DNA of 64,000 nucleotides from Utricularia gibba (Eukaryota > Streptophyta > Magnoliopsida > Lamiales > Lentibulariaceae): positions 372,001 through 436,000 of the forward strand of contig NEEC01000009.1 of assembly GCA_002189035.1 (NCBI GenBank). The letters are read 5' to 3'. Positions 23,015 to 37,236 of the stretch are shown here, piece by piece (position 1 is the stretch's first letter; every line of letters begins with the position of its first letter). The notes below the pieces were generated by a model, which searched no databases, was not told where the DNA came from, and saw only the letters and a list, made by a program, of their open reading frames with translations. The translations under genes and the position numbers were made by a program.

Positions 23015-26000
23015 ATGCCCCTGTATAAACGAAAGCCGTTTGCTCTCACTGTACAACCTGAGGATTTAAATCCTGAAGAGCCTGTCTTTCAAATTCGTTT
23101 CACTAAGGAAATCTTCAGAAGTTACAAGTAAATGTTGCCTTTATTCCAGCACCGATATTTCTGAATCAAATTTTTCTTTTGTTATTAAGACTTGTTGAAA
23201 TGCTTAATCTTAAATGGTGCAGTGATTATTTGCGGCGAATCAATTTGTACAACAGAAGATTTTGGACATGCAAAGCAACGGGAAAGGGCAGTTTGACCTA
23301 CGAGGAGGCACTGGTTTCAGAAGGAAAGGCTTTAAAAAGGATACAATCTATTCCCACTGAATTTGTGGCTTTCGTCCTACGTGAAGTTCAATTCAGTAAG
23401 TGCATTGATGGATTATGTTATAATTCCTAACGTCTGTGGGCATTGTGGGATATCAGACTTGTGTAGCTAGTGTGTGAATGTAAAAGAACCCAACTGAATT
23501 ACTCGCTCCTTGCAGGCATGCTGACCTTAAAAGATCTGGTCGATTTTATTTATTCAAAGTTACAAGGTCCTCATAAGGAGGGTGCAGAATTGTATGGAAA
23601 GAAGAATGGCTGCCTGCATCCGTGCAGGATTTTGAGGGTTATTGAAAATGATCAGAATGTTCAATATGAAATTGAGTGGCTTGGCAATGACAATACATGG
23701 AATGGGAACGCTGTGGTTAATAGTGAGGATTTGACTGGGAAGAGTCTGCCTTTTAGTAAACGTCTTCTCAAGTCCTTCATCAGAGATTCTACATTTCGGA
23801 GTCTCCCCTGGCTTTTACATGAAGGTTTGGCAAAGAAGTACGGAATCTCAACTTCACTACCAGAAGACTTGAAGTCCAAAATTGTGGTATTGAACGGAAA
23901 TGTGGTTAACCGAAAGAGAAAAAGAAGTGAAGGGAAAGGAAACACCGAGGTGGTATCTTTTATCTTTTTTTAAATTTTATAGTCCATGCATTGTTGACGT
24001 TATGTAAATTTTTCTTCTCAGGAGAAGGGTGAGAAAGGAATCAAGGTATACAAAAGGAGAGCTGAAGGAAATTCGGATGTCTCCCTTACTGGAAAAAGTG
24101 CTAATGGAGGTAACCTTAGGTTATTTATACTGTTCATGTGTTCTTATACTATCGGATGAGTTCATAAACTATGGTCACGTTAAAAAGCAGATGTATCACT
24201 CAGCTATCTTTCTGTTCTTCATCTCTCGAGTTCCCCCTGAGAAGATGTGCTTCGTCTTCCTTCTGTTCTGGGATTTTCCCGTTCTATTAGTTCTTTCTCC
24301 CCTTTCTGGACTGTTCAGAGCATTTTTCCTAGATCACAAGGAATCCTATTGGTTGCTTTTTTTTCTTTTTTTTCTGAATAGTCACATACTGATAAATTTT
24401 GATCTGATGTCTTCAGGAAATGAGGATTCCGGCGATCTGTCCATGAAGTATCCCATTGATGATCTGCTTGTTCCACCTAGCGATGAGGATAATTTTTTGA
24501 TGAAAAGGCCTTCGCCTTGCAGAAAGTTCACTGTACCCATGGACTGTGTAGGGGATCTTTTGATGGTATGGGATTTCTGTACTTCTTATGGGAGGCTGTT
24601 AAGCTTGTCTCCTTTCACCCTGGAAGACTTCGAGAATTCCCTCTGTTATAGGGACACCACTCCACCAATTATTGTAGAATCTTGTCTAGCATTTCTTCGC
24701 CTGCTCAATAATGATGATGGGGAAACAGAAGATAAGAAACGGAAGCCAAAGGTTAGCCCCATGAGCATCAATTCTTCGGCATTTCCTTGGTTTAGAAAGT
24801 TTTGTGTCTAAGAGCTCTATCATCATTGTATCACATTCCAAACGCTATTTCAGATGGTCTGGTCTGATTCTCTAAGCGATTTCTTGGAAACAAGTTGCGA
24901 TGCTGAATTGTCCAAGCACAGAAGTGCCATTAAGCTTGGTGATTATAGCCTACTCGAAGTCCATGTGAAACTGGCAATCTTTCAGGAGTTGCAAGCTAGA
25001 ACTCTGGAGACGGATGCCTTCAAGGACAAGTTGGATGAGTATATTGAAGAACGGCAGGCTCTTGCTGCCACACGGAGGGATGAGGCCCTGGAAGAAGGTA
25101 GGAGGAGGAGAGAAGAAAAAGAGCGCAGGAAATCAGAAGCTGGTGCAATGCCGGAGTGAGCACTTTTTATATTCCCAGCTTGCATTGCACATCCAATTCC
25201 AAGTCATCTTGTTTCCTCATGCTTTTGTTTCTTCGGCGAAAATTTCTTGCAGTGCAAGTGCTGAAGACAGCCTATCCAAGAAGAATGCTAGGAAACCTAA
25301 GGTTGAAAGTAATGTAGCCTCGGATGATTTGAGTAATCCATCTAAGAGGGAGATACATAAGTTGATGAAAAGTGGGATCAAAGAACAAATAGAGACGAAG
25401 AGTGCTGAAGAAAGGGTTGGCCTCTTCTCTAATGCTCTTATCTTCTTCTCGCTATATATTTCATGCATATGTTTGTACCCCCACAGCGTCTGCGCATTCA
25501 TGTTATTATATGCAGAAAGATTACACTATGGGGGGATGGAGGTATTAATGTTTAACACCGCTGCATTATACTCATGCAGAAACAATACCTAGACCGTGAG
25601 ATTGAGAAGAGACCTATTCGCACGACTGCATTAGGGAGAGACAGAAATTGTAAGAGGTATTGGTTTTTCCGACGTGATGGAAGAGTGTTTGTCGAGAGTT
25701 CTGATTTCAAAGAGTGGGGCTATTATGAAACCAAGGAAGAGGTACATTTCATTTTCTAATAGCACTTTTCCTATTATTTTCTTTTTTTGTAATGTTATAC
25801 CTTTCTTTGTGATATCAGCTCGATGCATTGATTGGCTCCTTGAATATAAAAGGCGTGAGGGAGAGGTCCCTTAAAAAACAGCTGCAGAAATTTTACAACA
25901 AAATATGGTAAGTTCATCGCTTCCCCCCTCTGTGATCAGCTAGCTAATATTTGTTAGATAGCTGGTAAGTGCTTAGCAACTTTTTCAGATAAACTGTTGG

Positions 26001-26243
26001 CAGGCGGCTGTATGCTGAGTGTTGTGTTCATTGGTTATCATCCTCTGAGACCTCAGCCCCTTTGCTTGGAAAACATTGATGTTTATTCCTCGACTTTGTA
26101 GCGCTGAGCTTAAGAAAAGACTGAAGGAGGCCACGAAGGTGATGGAAATGGAAGAGACTTTGGTCCGGAGATCGACTCGAGTACGCGCCTCACCAAGGGA
26201 GGACCCCGGCGCCGCATTCCTCAAATATGTTAACAAATGGTAG
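23015..26243 (+). CDS. DDT domain-containing chromatin protein with WAC-like N-terminus, 10 exons
   Basis: This resembles plant DDT/WHIM proteins (DDR family), which pair with ISWI-type remodellers in the nucleus. Exons: 23015-23127, 23223-23395, 23516-23949, 24022-24109, 24417-24751, 24854-25155, 25253-25415, 25580-25741, 25819-25907 and 26102-26243, all in phase, giving 666 residues. The N-terminus (MPLYKRKPFALTVQPEDLNP, then FQIRFTKEIFRSYNDYLRRI and NRRFWTCKATGKGSLTYEEA) is WAC-like. The DDT domain follows at about residues 310-370 (PMDCVGDLLMVWDFCTSYGR, FTLEDFENSLCY). After it come a Lys/Glu/Arg-rich coiled segment and a WHIM-like block (EIEKRPIRTTALGRDRNCKR, YWFFRRDGRVFVES). The C-terminus is basic (RRSTRVRASPRED). 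No frame defects were seen. The closest remembered Arabidopsis gene is At1g18950, but the exact orthologue is uncertain. Confidence 0.88.
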
Positions 26244-27009
26244 TGAATGGGATTCTTTGACATACACAGAAGCTAACCACTAGATGTAACTCTGCTGTTG
26301 AAGGATAATCTACTGCGTCTCTGAGAGATGGCTCCTACAATTCAAACTCCTTCAGTCATATTCATTGAGACTAAAGTTAGTTAGTGTGCCGGGAGGTGCT
26401 AGTAGCCGAGACACCTCTTTGATGGTTTAACTGTGTGGCTCAGCTATGCGTTTTCATTGGCATCCCGGTGTTGCTCTCCCAGAATTCATCTATTTTGGTA
26501 TTTTCGGGAGATAATATATTTTGGTTTTCAATTTCATTGGAATGTTTTTAATTCGATGTAATAAAATAAAAATCGCAACTCGCATTCCTTGAGGTATTCC
26601 ATAAGTGCGGGGATTTGAGGAGGTAACTGTTTTATGGCATGGGAGCTTGTGTGGAGACAAGGAAAAGTTTCCCTGAAATAGACAAGTCCTAAAAGGTTAG
26701 ATGTAAGAAGAGGAGGGTAAGGTCCTTGTTAGTAGGAGAAAGGTTAGGGGTCCTCCTCTTCTGTAAGATCGAGAAAACACAATCAGGAACAGTTTCTTTT
26801 GCTGTTTCCTTTTGTCTGTCTTGCATTTGAGGGGATCATTCAACCTTTCTTCATTGAGGGACCCTGCTCCAGATAATTTTTACAATACTCATTTGTTGGA
26901 TCCAAGATTGATTACTAATGGCATTTCCATTGTATGTTGTACATTGAATTGTTGCCAAGGAGCTACTTTTATCAGAGGCATCGCCTGAAGTTGAGCCTTT
27001 TGTTTGCCA
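26244..27009. other. Intergenic region upstream of PERK
   Basis: It contains the 3' flank of the DDT gene and the promoter side of PERK. It is a mixed-composition stretch with no coding frame or repeat that I could recognise. Confidence 0.5.
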
Positions 27010-29471
<2,462 letters not shown>

Positions 29472-30077
29472 GGCGCCCCTTCCAATACAACACCCAGCTT
29501 CCCATCGGAAACACTCCAGGCTCCAGCCTGATTCCGATTGCTCTGCAACTTTTCTTTCACAATCGCCTGTATTGTACAGTATGTGCGTCATCCAATGAGA
29601 TGCTTACACGGGAAAGATATGACATACAATGGGCCGAGATTCATTTAAATTGGGCCCATTACATGGGCTTTACTCTGTAGACGCTCTTAATGGGCCGGCA
29701 GCATTGAAAATGACGTCATCCAAATCAAACAGATCGCGGCCGTCCCTAGAGAATCGGACGGTGCGATCTCAGTTACCGTTGGAAGGTCACGACAGGAGGA
29801 CACGTGGGGTTTTGTGATGCAAAGGGGCCCAGTACACCGCCTTACCTTATTCTATGCAAGTTATGATTTGGAAGGTGTGAGAGAGACAGCGTAAAAGGAT
29901 TTGATTTATTGGAATCTGTTCAAATTGCACACATTCAGTTGAGCTTTTGAGGGAGACGCAGCAGCAGCAGTTCAGTTCCAGTTCAGATTGTCCTCTTCTG
30001 GGAGAAAACAGGTTTCTTTATTTGTTTGAATCCGGCGTTGATATGTGATTCTGGGGGGATCAAGTCGAAGCTCGGCT
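29472..30077. other. Intergenic region upstream of the GRAS gene
   Basis: It holds the PERK 3' flank and the GRAS promoter and leader. Four TGGGCC/TGGGCT elements and a G-box occur in it and are listed separately. Confidence 0.5.
29630..29806 (+). promoter_or_regulatory. Site II cluster plus G-box upstream of the GRAS gene
   Basis: TGGGCC occurs at 29630-29635, 29651-29656 and 29691-29696, and TGGGCT at 29664-29669. A palindromic CACGTG core lies at 29801-29806 within GACACGTGGGG, an ABRE/G-box form. Site II elements bind TCP factors, and G-box/ABRE elements bind bZIP or bHLH factors. The motifs are seen directly; their use by the gene at 30078 is inferred. Confidence 0.5.
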
Positions 30078-31658
30078 ATGGCGAATATGTGTGCTGATAG
30101 CGGGAATTTAATGGCGATTGCCCAGCAGCTCATCCAGCAGAAGCAGCAACAGGAACAACAGAAGCAACAGCAAGAACAGGAACAGGAAACGGAGCAGGGT
30201 CTTGCAGGCGGCGGCGACCACTTCTCTTGGTCTTCCGCCGTGCAACACCAGAACCAGGATGGGTACGGTGAACTCACGGAGACGTTCGTTGGAGGTGCTA
30301 ATGGGGACACACAGGAGTTCCACTATCCGATTACGAGCGGGTTTCGTTTCTCGGATTTTGATTCTGATGAGTGGATGGGGAGCTTGATTGATTCCACGGA
30401 GACGAGTTCTAATCTCCGGGCGGCGTGGCAGGGCGAAATGGAACTGGCCAATCTATATTCACATTCAGATCTCAATCGTGTCATATTCTCCGATCCTTCC
30501 CCAGCTCCGCCGCCGCCGCCAACGGAATCAAAATCAACGGAATCCACTGACCCGTCCACCAGTTCGCCGGAAGGATTGCCCATCTTAAAAGCTCTCACGA
30601 AATGCGCTCGTCTCTGCGACTCAAACCCGGAACGCGCTATGAAATCCGTATCCAGAATAATGAATTCATCTTCCCAAAACGGAGACCCTCTGGAGAGGCT
30701 CTCCTACTACTTTTCTGAAGCCATATTACAGCGAGTGTCGGGACAGTGTTCTACCACCAGGGCGCCCATGGATGATATCTCAACAGAAACTTCAGAAGAA
30801 GTGATTTTGTCCTACAAGGCCTTCAATGATGCTTGCCCCTACTTGAAATTCTCCCATTTCACAGCAAATCAATCGATTCTCGAAGCAACGGAGAAATCCC
30901 ACAAGATTCATATAATCGATTTTGGAATCGCTCAAGGGCTTCAGTGGGCCGCTTTTTTGCAAGCAGTAGCAACTCGCCCCACCGGAAAACCTGACCTTGT
31001 ACGGATTACAGGGGTACGAACTTCATCGGAATCCACACTTTCCGCTACCGGTAACCGCCTGCGCTACTTCGCCCAGTTGCTAGATCTGAATTTCGAGTTC
31101 GAATCAGTCGCGGAGTTTGACCAATTGAGATTTGGAGCCGCCCCAGATGAAATCCTGGCCGTAAACTTCATGTTTCAATTCCACAACCTAGCCGACGAAA
31201 AGGTAGTCGAAACCCTGAAGATGGTGAAGTCTCTGAATCCATGCATAGTTACCTTTGGTGAAGATGAGTTAAATCTGAGTCCCGGCATCGGATTCGTGTC
31301 CCGTGTCAAGAAAGCTCTGACCCACTTCGCAGCGGTGTTCGAATCGCTAGAGGCCAATATGAGCAGGGACTCACCGGAGCGGCTCATGATAGAGAAATTG
31401 TTGATTGGGCAGAGAATCAGATGCGTGGTCAGCAATGATGAAGAGAGGCCCCAGGATAAAGAGAGCTGGAGATCAGCAATGGAAAGCTTAGGATTTAAGC
31501 CATTGATGTTCAGCAATTACGCAGTGAGCCAGGCAAAGATTCTTCTCTGGAACTACGCCTACAGCTCCTCTTACAAGCTCATGGATTCTTCCCTCCCTGG
31601 TTTTCTGTCACTAGCATGGAACGACATTCCCCTTGTCACGCTATCTTCTTGGCACTAA
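30078..31658 (+). CDS. GRAS transcription regulator, SCARECROW-like 4/7 type
   Basis: GRAS proteins are plant nuclear regulators of development and stress. This intronless gene gives 526 residues. ATG 30078 is chosen because MANMCADSGNLMAIAQQLIQ matches the conserved SCL4/7 start. A CAG/CAA-encoded Gln/Glu-rich run follows (residues about 20-45). The GRAS domain begins near residue 165 (GLPILKALTKCARLCDSNPE, LHRI). VHIID appears as IHIIDFGIAQGLQWAAFLQA, PFYRE is degenerate in FYSEAILQRV-like form, and SAW ends LLWNYAYSSSYKLMDSS and LAWNDIPLVTLSSWH. No DELLA motif is present. The frame is intact. Arabidopsis SCL7 (At3g50650) and SCL4 (At5g66770) are the remembered counterparts, and both lie near other relatives of genes in this window. 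Confidence 0.92.
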   Translation: MANMCADSGNLMAIAQQLIQQKQQQEQQKQQQEQEQETEQGLAGGGDHFSWSSAVQHQNQDGYGELTETFVGGANGDTQEFHYPITSGFRFSDFDSDEWMGSLIDSTETSSNLRAAWQGEMELANLYSHSDLNRVIFSDPSPAPPPPPTESKSTESTDPSTSSPEGLPILKALTKCARLCDSNPERAMKSVSRIMNSSSQNGDPLERLSYYFSEAILQRVSGQCSTTRAPMDDISTETSEEVILSYKAFNDACPYLKFSHFTANQSILEATEKSHKIHIIDFGIAQGLQWAAFLQAVATRPTGKPDLVRITGVRTSSESTLSATGNRLRYFAQLLDLNFEFESVAEFDQLRFGAAPDEILAVNFMFQFHNLADEKVVETLKMVKSLNPCIVTFGEDELNLSPGIGFVSRVKKALTHFAAVFESLEANMSRDSPERLMIEKLLIGQRIRCVVSNDEERPQDKESWRSAMESLGFKPLMFSNYAVSQAKILLWNYAYSSSYKLMDSSLPGFLSLAWNDIPLVTLSSWH

Positions 31659-31996
31659 GCTCATCGATGACTGTGCATGTCTTTCGCTGAAAAATACCGA
31701 ATCATGTGGTTTTAGAATGAATCTGAGGGAATAAACTTGCATACATTCACAACTAGCAGACTACAGAGAGCGAGGAGAAAGGGATGATGGGTTAATGGAG
31801 GATTCACACTAGAGAGTGAGGAACATGTTTGGGGCGGCGGCCGGGTCATTCCCGATCACGGACTCCCCGGATCAGCCTCGCAGTGGCAACAGACAGATTT
31901 GGACAAAACAGTTAGTTCTAAAAATAGAATACAAAGCTAGAAATAGCACTATAAATGACACCCGCCAGGCGAGGCATACCTGCAACGAACCAACTG

Positions 31997-32476
31997 ATGC
32001 GACCCGCGAGACTATTCCTCTCCTCCTCCACTCTGCGCCACCGGAGCCCTCTCGCCGGAACGCTGAGAAAAGCTGCTGAACACACATCATCCGGCAAGAT
32101 GGACCAGAAGCAGGATCCCCAATCCAAGACCACCGCCGAGTTAGTAACGACTTTTATCAGGAAAAGCCTCCTCTGCTGGCATTCTGATGGTTGCTTTTGG
32201 TGTGATCAGTAACACGATTTCATCCTTCGGAGAAGGGTACACCACTAGATCAGACGAGGAAGGCTTTGGCGGAGTGTACAGCGGGAACCAGACTCTGGGC
32301 AAGAAGGACTCGTCCGGCTCTCCTGGTACGGACATCCCTGATCAACAAACTAAGTGGCAGCATTTCTAACAGTCGATTCTCGGTGCTTTTATGCGCTCTC
32401 AGGATTCGACGACAGCCAAGGAAGCGAAGTGAAGGAGACGGAGAAGGCACGGCACCAGAGTAATGTCAATAACTGA
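31997..32476 (+). CDS. Small unknown protein, possibly organelle-targeted, with a probable one-base insertion
   Basis: I do not recognise the family with certainty. The N-terminus (MRPARLFLSSSTLRHRSPLA) is basic and Ser-rich, like a mitochondrial presequence. After KMDQKQDPQSKTTAELVTT the frame must shift by one base in the TTTT run at 32152-32155 to continue into a plausible body (SGKASSAGILMVAFGVISNT, ISSFGEGYTTRSDEEGFGGV, YSGNQTLGKKDSSGSPG). An intron (32326-32402, GT-AG) then joins in phase to FDDSQGSEVKETEKARHQSN and a stop at 32474-32476. The corrected length is about 133 residues. The two halves are too close for a plant intron at the shift. The last exon's charged tail and clean splice phase argue for a real gene. 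Confidence 0.5.
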
Positions 32477-33625
32477 TGGGAAGGTACAAAAAGCAGCAGT
32501 GTAAGGCACTTGCCATCTTCCTTTTTCCCTGATTGCTATTAGCAGGACCCAAAAGGCGATGGTTATCAGTTTACTAGTCACTGATCACGAATAAAGCTCT
32601 GATCTTTGATGAAAACAGAGCATGTGTGCTGCTAGAAGTGTGGCTTGCGCTGTGTATTTGTGCTGCTGTAACACACTACTCGTATGTCTTCTGAGTAAAC
32701 AAATACAACCTCAATAGAAGCTCAATTTCAAGATGAAAGATTCAGAACAACAAAAACAAGCAACCAACAAACCTGACAGCAAATAATCCAACGCAAGACA
32801 ATGAAACAAACAAACTAGACAAAAAAAAAAAAAGAACAGGGCAGAACTCCCGCTGTTCCGGGATGTTGAACTAGACAAAATCTGGTCCAGCTGATAATCT
32901 TCATGTTCCGGGAGCTGAACTGAGTCGCCATCTGTTCAGTCTATCTGGATGTTGAGGTAGCTTCATGATCAACCAACACTATTCACACAAAGCGAAATTT
33001 TGGTATCAGCCATGATTATAATCTTCGCCAGCCTCTGCATTGGATCATATAACCAACTATTGCCGATCATGGCACAGAAGCAATTAACAAGAAGTTGAGC
33101 TGAGACTGTTCGTTGGGTCTGTTATAATGTAGGCTCGCCCCCACTGCACATTTAACTCAGGCTGGTGATCGTACACCATGGAAATCCAAACGGAGGAGGC
33201 AGAGTCATTGTTGGGTCGGTTCGAAGCCCAAGGAAGGGGCCTAACTACTCCTAGGGAGACAAGACAAGAGTGGGTTCCATGGTTCCTTGTCTCAAGAGGC
33301 AGGTAAGGATCCTACATTCTCCTTGGCATTCCTTTCCACTTTTTCTTAGCATTCTTATGGATAACTCTACTACTAGAGCTTGAGCTTGTGACATAAGAAT
33401 GTATAGGGATTAGAGTTGCATTTTCTATCTTTTCTTTTTTCTGAGAAAGCCAGAATGAACATCAATGAATTTGAATTGAAAAGAACAAGAAATGGATAGA
33501 ATAAGGCACACACCTTCCTCGAATGGGCGAAGACGAAAATTGGAACAACGAGAAGTAGAATGGTTACAACCCAAGGCGCAAAAACTAAGTCTATAACTCA
33601 TCCTCCTTTCAGCTTTCTCCCACGA
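32477..33625. other. Intergenic region between the small gene and HAN-like gene
   Basis: The two genes converge here. A poly-A tract lies at about 32821-32833. The segment at about 33115-33480 has moderate GC and a short inverted repeat (TTGGG...CCCAA at 33220-33240) but no coding frame; its origin is unclear. Confidence 0.45.
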
Positions 33626-34272
33626 TCAGAATCCGCCGAACTCGTGTACGAATCCCGGCCGGTCCGCAATGCTGAACCGCCACGAGAGGTACGATGATCC
33701 ACCGCCGGAGCTCGAATCGTCGTCGTAGTTGGAACTCAGCCTCTGTTGTTGCGCCTGCCCCCACATCATCTGCTGGGTCTCCACCGCGGTCGCTGCCGTC
33801 GCCCTCCTTTCCTCCTTCTTGTAACGAATCCCACAAGCGTTGCACAAGGACTGGACGGGATGAAAACAGTCTTTTAAGGGCTAACTTCTAATGCAAAATA
33901 AGTTAGAACGATATGATATACAGATACGAACCTTGGGACCCTTGGGCCGTTGCGCCAGAGCGGGGTGGAGGTGGTGTCGCAATTAGCGCAGCGCCGAGCG
34001 AGGAGAGGATCCCCGGTGGCGGCGGCGACGGCGGGGGGCGCCGTTGTGCTCTTGGAGGAGGAGGTTATATTCCACCCGAAGCCGGAGCCGGAGCAAATGC
34101 CACCACGCTTCTTCTCCTTAACGACGTTCTCATCAACGACGCGGCGGGTCGACGGCGTGCCGAGAGAAAGCGTACAATCCACAGACGACGTCGTTGCCGC
34201 ATAACTAGCTAGAATCTCATGCTGCTGCTGATACATCCCACAAGGGCAAAAGCTGCCGCACCTGTGACTCAT
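33626..34272 (-). CDS. HANABA TARANU-like GATA factor (GATA18/19 type), frame broken in the zinc finger
   Basis: HAN-class GATA factors mark boundaries in shoot and floral meristems and in embryos. Exon 1 is 34272-33932 and exon 2 is 33850-33626. The N-terminus carries the HAN motif (SFCPCGMYQQQH), and SSVDCTLSLGTPSTR follows, as in Arabidopsis HAN. The finger is class B, CX2CX18CX2C: LARRCANCDTTSTPLWRNGP in exon 1, then SLCNACGIRYKKEERRATAA in exon 2. The C-terminus is YLSWRFSIADRPGFVHEFGG. Joining the exons needs one more base: exon 1 ends GGCCCAAGGGTCCCAAG where GGCCCAAGGGGTCCCAAG (GPRGPK) is expected, so a G is missing opposite 33939-33941. With it the product is about 188 residues. As written, the second half of the finger is out of frame. 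Confidence 0.88.
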
Positions 34273-37236
34273 CGTCGTTCCGGGTTCTCAATACAATACC
34301 ACCGGCCCTGGTTTATGCTGTGCTGATGCTGCTGTCGTTGCCGCAGTTGTGCGTCTGAGTTGGAGTCGAGGGCTCTGCTCACTGCTTTGCTTCTTATAGG
34401 CGCCATGGATCGCAACAGACCAAGATTAAGCATTAAAAAAATGAATTAGGAAAATAGATGCAGATTCTCTCTTGCCCATTTGGACAGTCAAAAAAGAGCC
34501 CACGTGACTGGTGGGAACAGTCTTCCATGGATCTCCTCCATTCTCCGATCACGAGGCCCCCTTCCCAAGCCAGCCTCAACCTTCTTTCTCCTTCAAATAA
34601 ACACCTGGCAATGCCACTCTCAACCCTTCTTCCTTCCTTCAATACACAATTCAAAATGTAATTTCAGGCATAAAGAATCGATCTTGATTAAAATAACAGC
34701 ACCCCTTACAGCTAATCTCACTACTGAATCGCACCCGATTCAAAAGTTGCAATCATTCCTCAGCAGCAATGACGTTTGCAAGGCAGAGTCGAATCCCGGG
34801 TTCCATCAGGCAGATAGATCATCATCTCCTGTTACCTCAGGTAATTAAGGCACCGGCGAAGTACGATTAAGAAGGAAGATTACAAGGTACTAAAAGGTGA
34901 AATGATCCGATGTCGGGAGGGAGAAAAAGGAATGTGGTATAAGAGGAAAAGTGAAAGATCTTGGGGTAATCATCAAAGCAAGAGAAATGTTCCTCTGCAA
35001 ATCTTTGACCACAAGACGGCAAACTTGGGGAAGAAAAAGGCAAAGCTACCTACTTCCTGTGTCTTCCTTTCTTTTTGTTTTTCTTCTTTTTATGAAGCCA
35101 TCATCCTTATTTATCGTATACACTCTGCTCCACCCTATTTCCCTGGTACACATTTTAGAGGAAGGTCAAAATGAGTGTACTTGGGCACATGAGGCGCGGC
35201 GTCCAATGGATTTGGTGATGCATCGAGGCATGAGGTGAGTCCCACCACAGGGGAGCAACTTCCCAACTTAATATTATTATTATTTTTGTCTGGGCCCAAA
35301 TGACGCGGCCCACCATCTTTCGCAGTAAAAACCCGAAAAGGGCTAATGATTGGCGTTAATCCACGTGCCACGTGTCGCTGACTGACACTTGCCATGCAAC
35401 TAGGGTTTAATTAAAATTAATTATATTCCTGGTGCCTAACCCCGTCAAAAGAGGGAAAAACAAACAAGCGAACAAAAATAAAGATAAAGAGAAGAGAGGA
35501 GAAAAAGCAAGAAGCCATGGGGATCTACAAGCCTGTACTTGCTTGCCCCTCCTTCCCCAACTCCTGCGGAAACCCATCCCCGCCCGGGTCATACCCGATT
35601 CGATTCATGGGGTTGGGTTGGAATGGAATACACAACGTGAGGGAGGAGGAGGAGGAGGAGGAGATGAGATGAGTGGGAATCTGGTTTCCCGGCGGACCGG
35701 AGGCTCTTTTTGTAATGAGTGAGAATCCGGTTTCCCTTAGTCCCACACCCTAAAGGTGAAACATTTTGGTGACTAGATCTAGATGTTTGTTCATTCCCTT
35801 TAACTCAAATTGACTTGACACATTCCTCAATCCACCCCCTTTTTTTCTCTTTTCAAAATTGTTACTGGTTTTCTCGGCCACTCAAAATCGAGCCAACTCC
35901 CAGCTCCAAACGCGTCGCGTCGGGAGTTGGAGACTCGTCGTGCACATAGATCCATCGGCGCTCAGTTTTGCGCATCATATGCTTCTCTTTCTGGATGTGG
36001 TGCGAGAGTATTTAGATGGGAAGCTTTCTTTCTTAGGGATTGAGGACTGGAGGAGGGCAGTGGCGACTGGCGATGCATGGGAAATGGAGTAAAGCAGGGA
36101 AAAGGAAGGCGTAGAGTGGAGCCCCAGGAGGACTAACAACACATGCGGGTGTGTGCGTGTGTGTGTGTGTCTGTGCGTGCGAGAAGAGGAAGAAGAAGAA
36201 GAGCAGGAGGAGGAGGTAGGGTGGGCATAGGTGGGTATGCTTATGGACAAAGGAAGCTGCTGCCTGCCTGGAACTCGCCCTCTTTTTTGCTTTTGTTTTT
36301 CCTCAAGCACAACGATTTGCTCCTCTTTCTTCGCTCAGAATGTTCCACTTTTGAACATCTCTTCACTTATTCCAACGCCCACTAACATCTCATCCAAATA
36401 ATTCATTATAATATATATAAATTTAATTCATTTATAAGGGATTGTTATATAATTGATAGAATTAGTTTTAAAATTATGTAAATAGAGTCATTTTTGAAAT
36501 TGTAAAACTGTTTGCAAAATAATATAAATTATATTATAAAATTTACAAAACTAAAATGTATATTGTAAATTTAATATATTAAATCCTTATATAAATTGAT
36601 ATTATGATATAAATGTATTTTTAAAAAAGATAAAAAAAAATTGAATATTAGATGTTTCTAATTAATCTAGTATTTAATTATTAAAACATATATTTAAAAA
36701 TTTAAATAAGTTCTAAAATTAATTATAGAATCTGAATTTATAATTTTAATATAAAATAATTGAATATTTAAAAATTAAATAAAATCATTTTAGAAAATTA
36801 TAAATACATAACATGCTCTTCGCATCCCAAATGTTAGAAGGTCGCTCGAACCCTGCCCTCGGGCTGTGTAGCCATAGACACGTGATTTATTAATAGTTTT
36901 GGGTTGAATTTTGTTTAAACTAATGTAAAAATACTATAAAATGTAATTATTTACATTTAATATTTCTAAATTTCATTAATTTTTTATAAAAAGTATTGAA
37001 CCGAATCCGAAAAATCGTGTGTTCGAGTCGGACCTCCGAATTTTGAGATGATTTGGAGGGTCGGAAGTGTTTAAAAAGGATATCAAGACAAGGAGTTAGT
37101 TGCATGATATCCTTTTTTGCTATTCAATTGGGCCATCTGTCACGTGAGCCCAATATAGTGAAAGCGTGGGCCGGCCCATTCTTCGGGTCTCCTATACGAC
37201 CCGGAACTGTGCATCCATGTACCATGTACCCGCACC
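34273..37236. other. Long intergenic region upstream of the HAN-like gene
   Basis: No gene was recognised. The first 2 kb, of mixed composition, is probably HAN-like promoter. It contains a GGA repeat at about 35644-35663 and a GT repeat at about 36148-36171. From 36390 to 37030 the DNA is very AT-rich. TGGGCC-type elements occur near 37130-37180 (including GTGGGCCGGCCCA). Confidence 0.5.

Noticed and set aside
33215..33240. GGTTCGAAG inside a hairpin, resembling a tRNA T-arm
   Set aside because: There is no A-box, anticodon arm or acceptor stem around it.
35975..36310. 111-codon minus-strand frame with Ser and His/Thr runs
   Set aside because: It is generated by GGA and GT simple repeats in the HAN-like upstream region.
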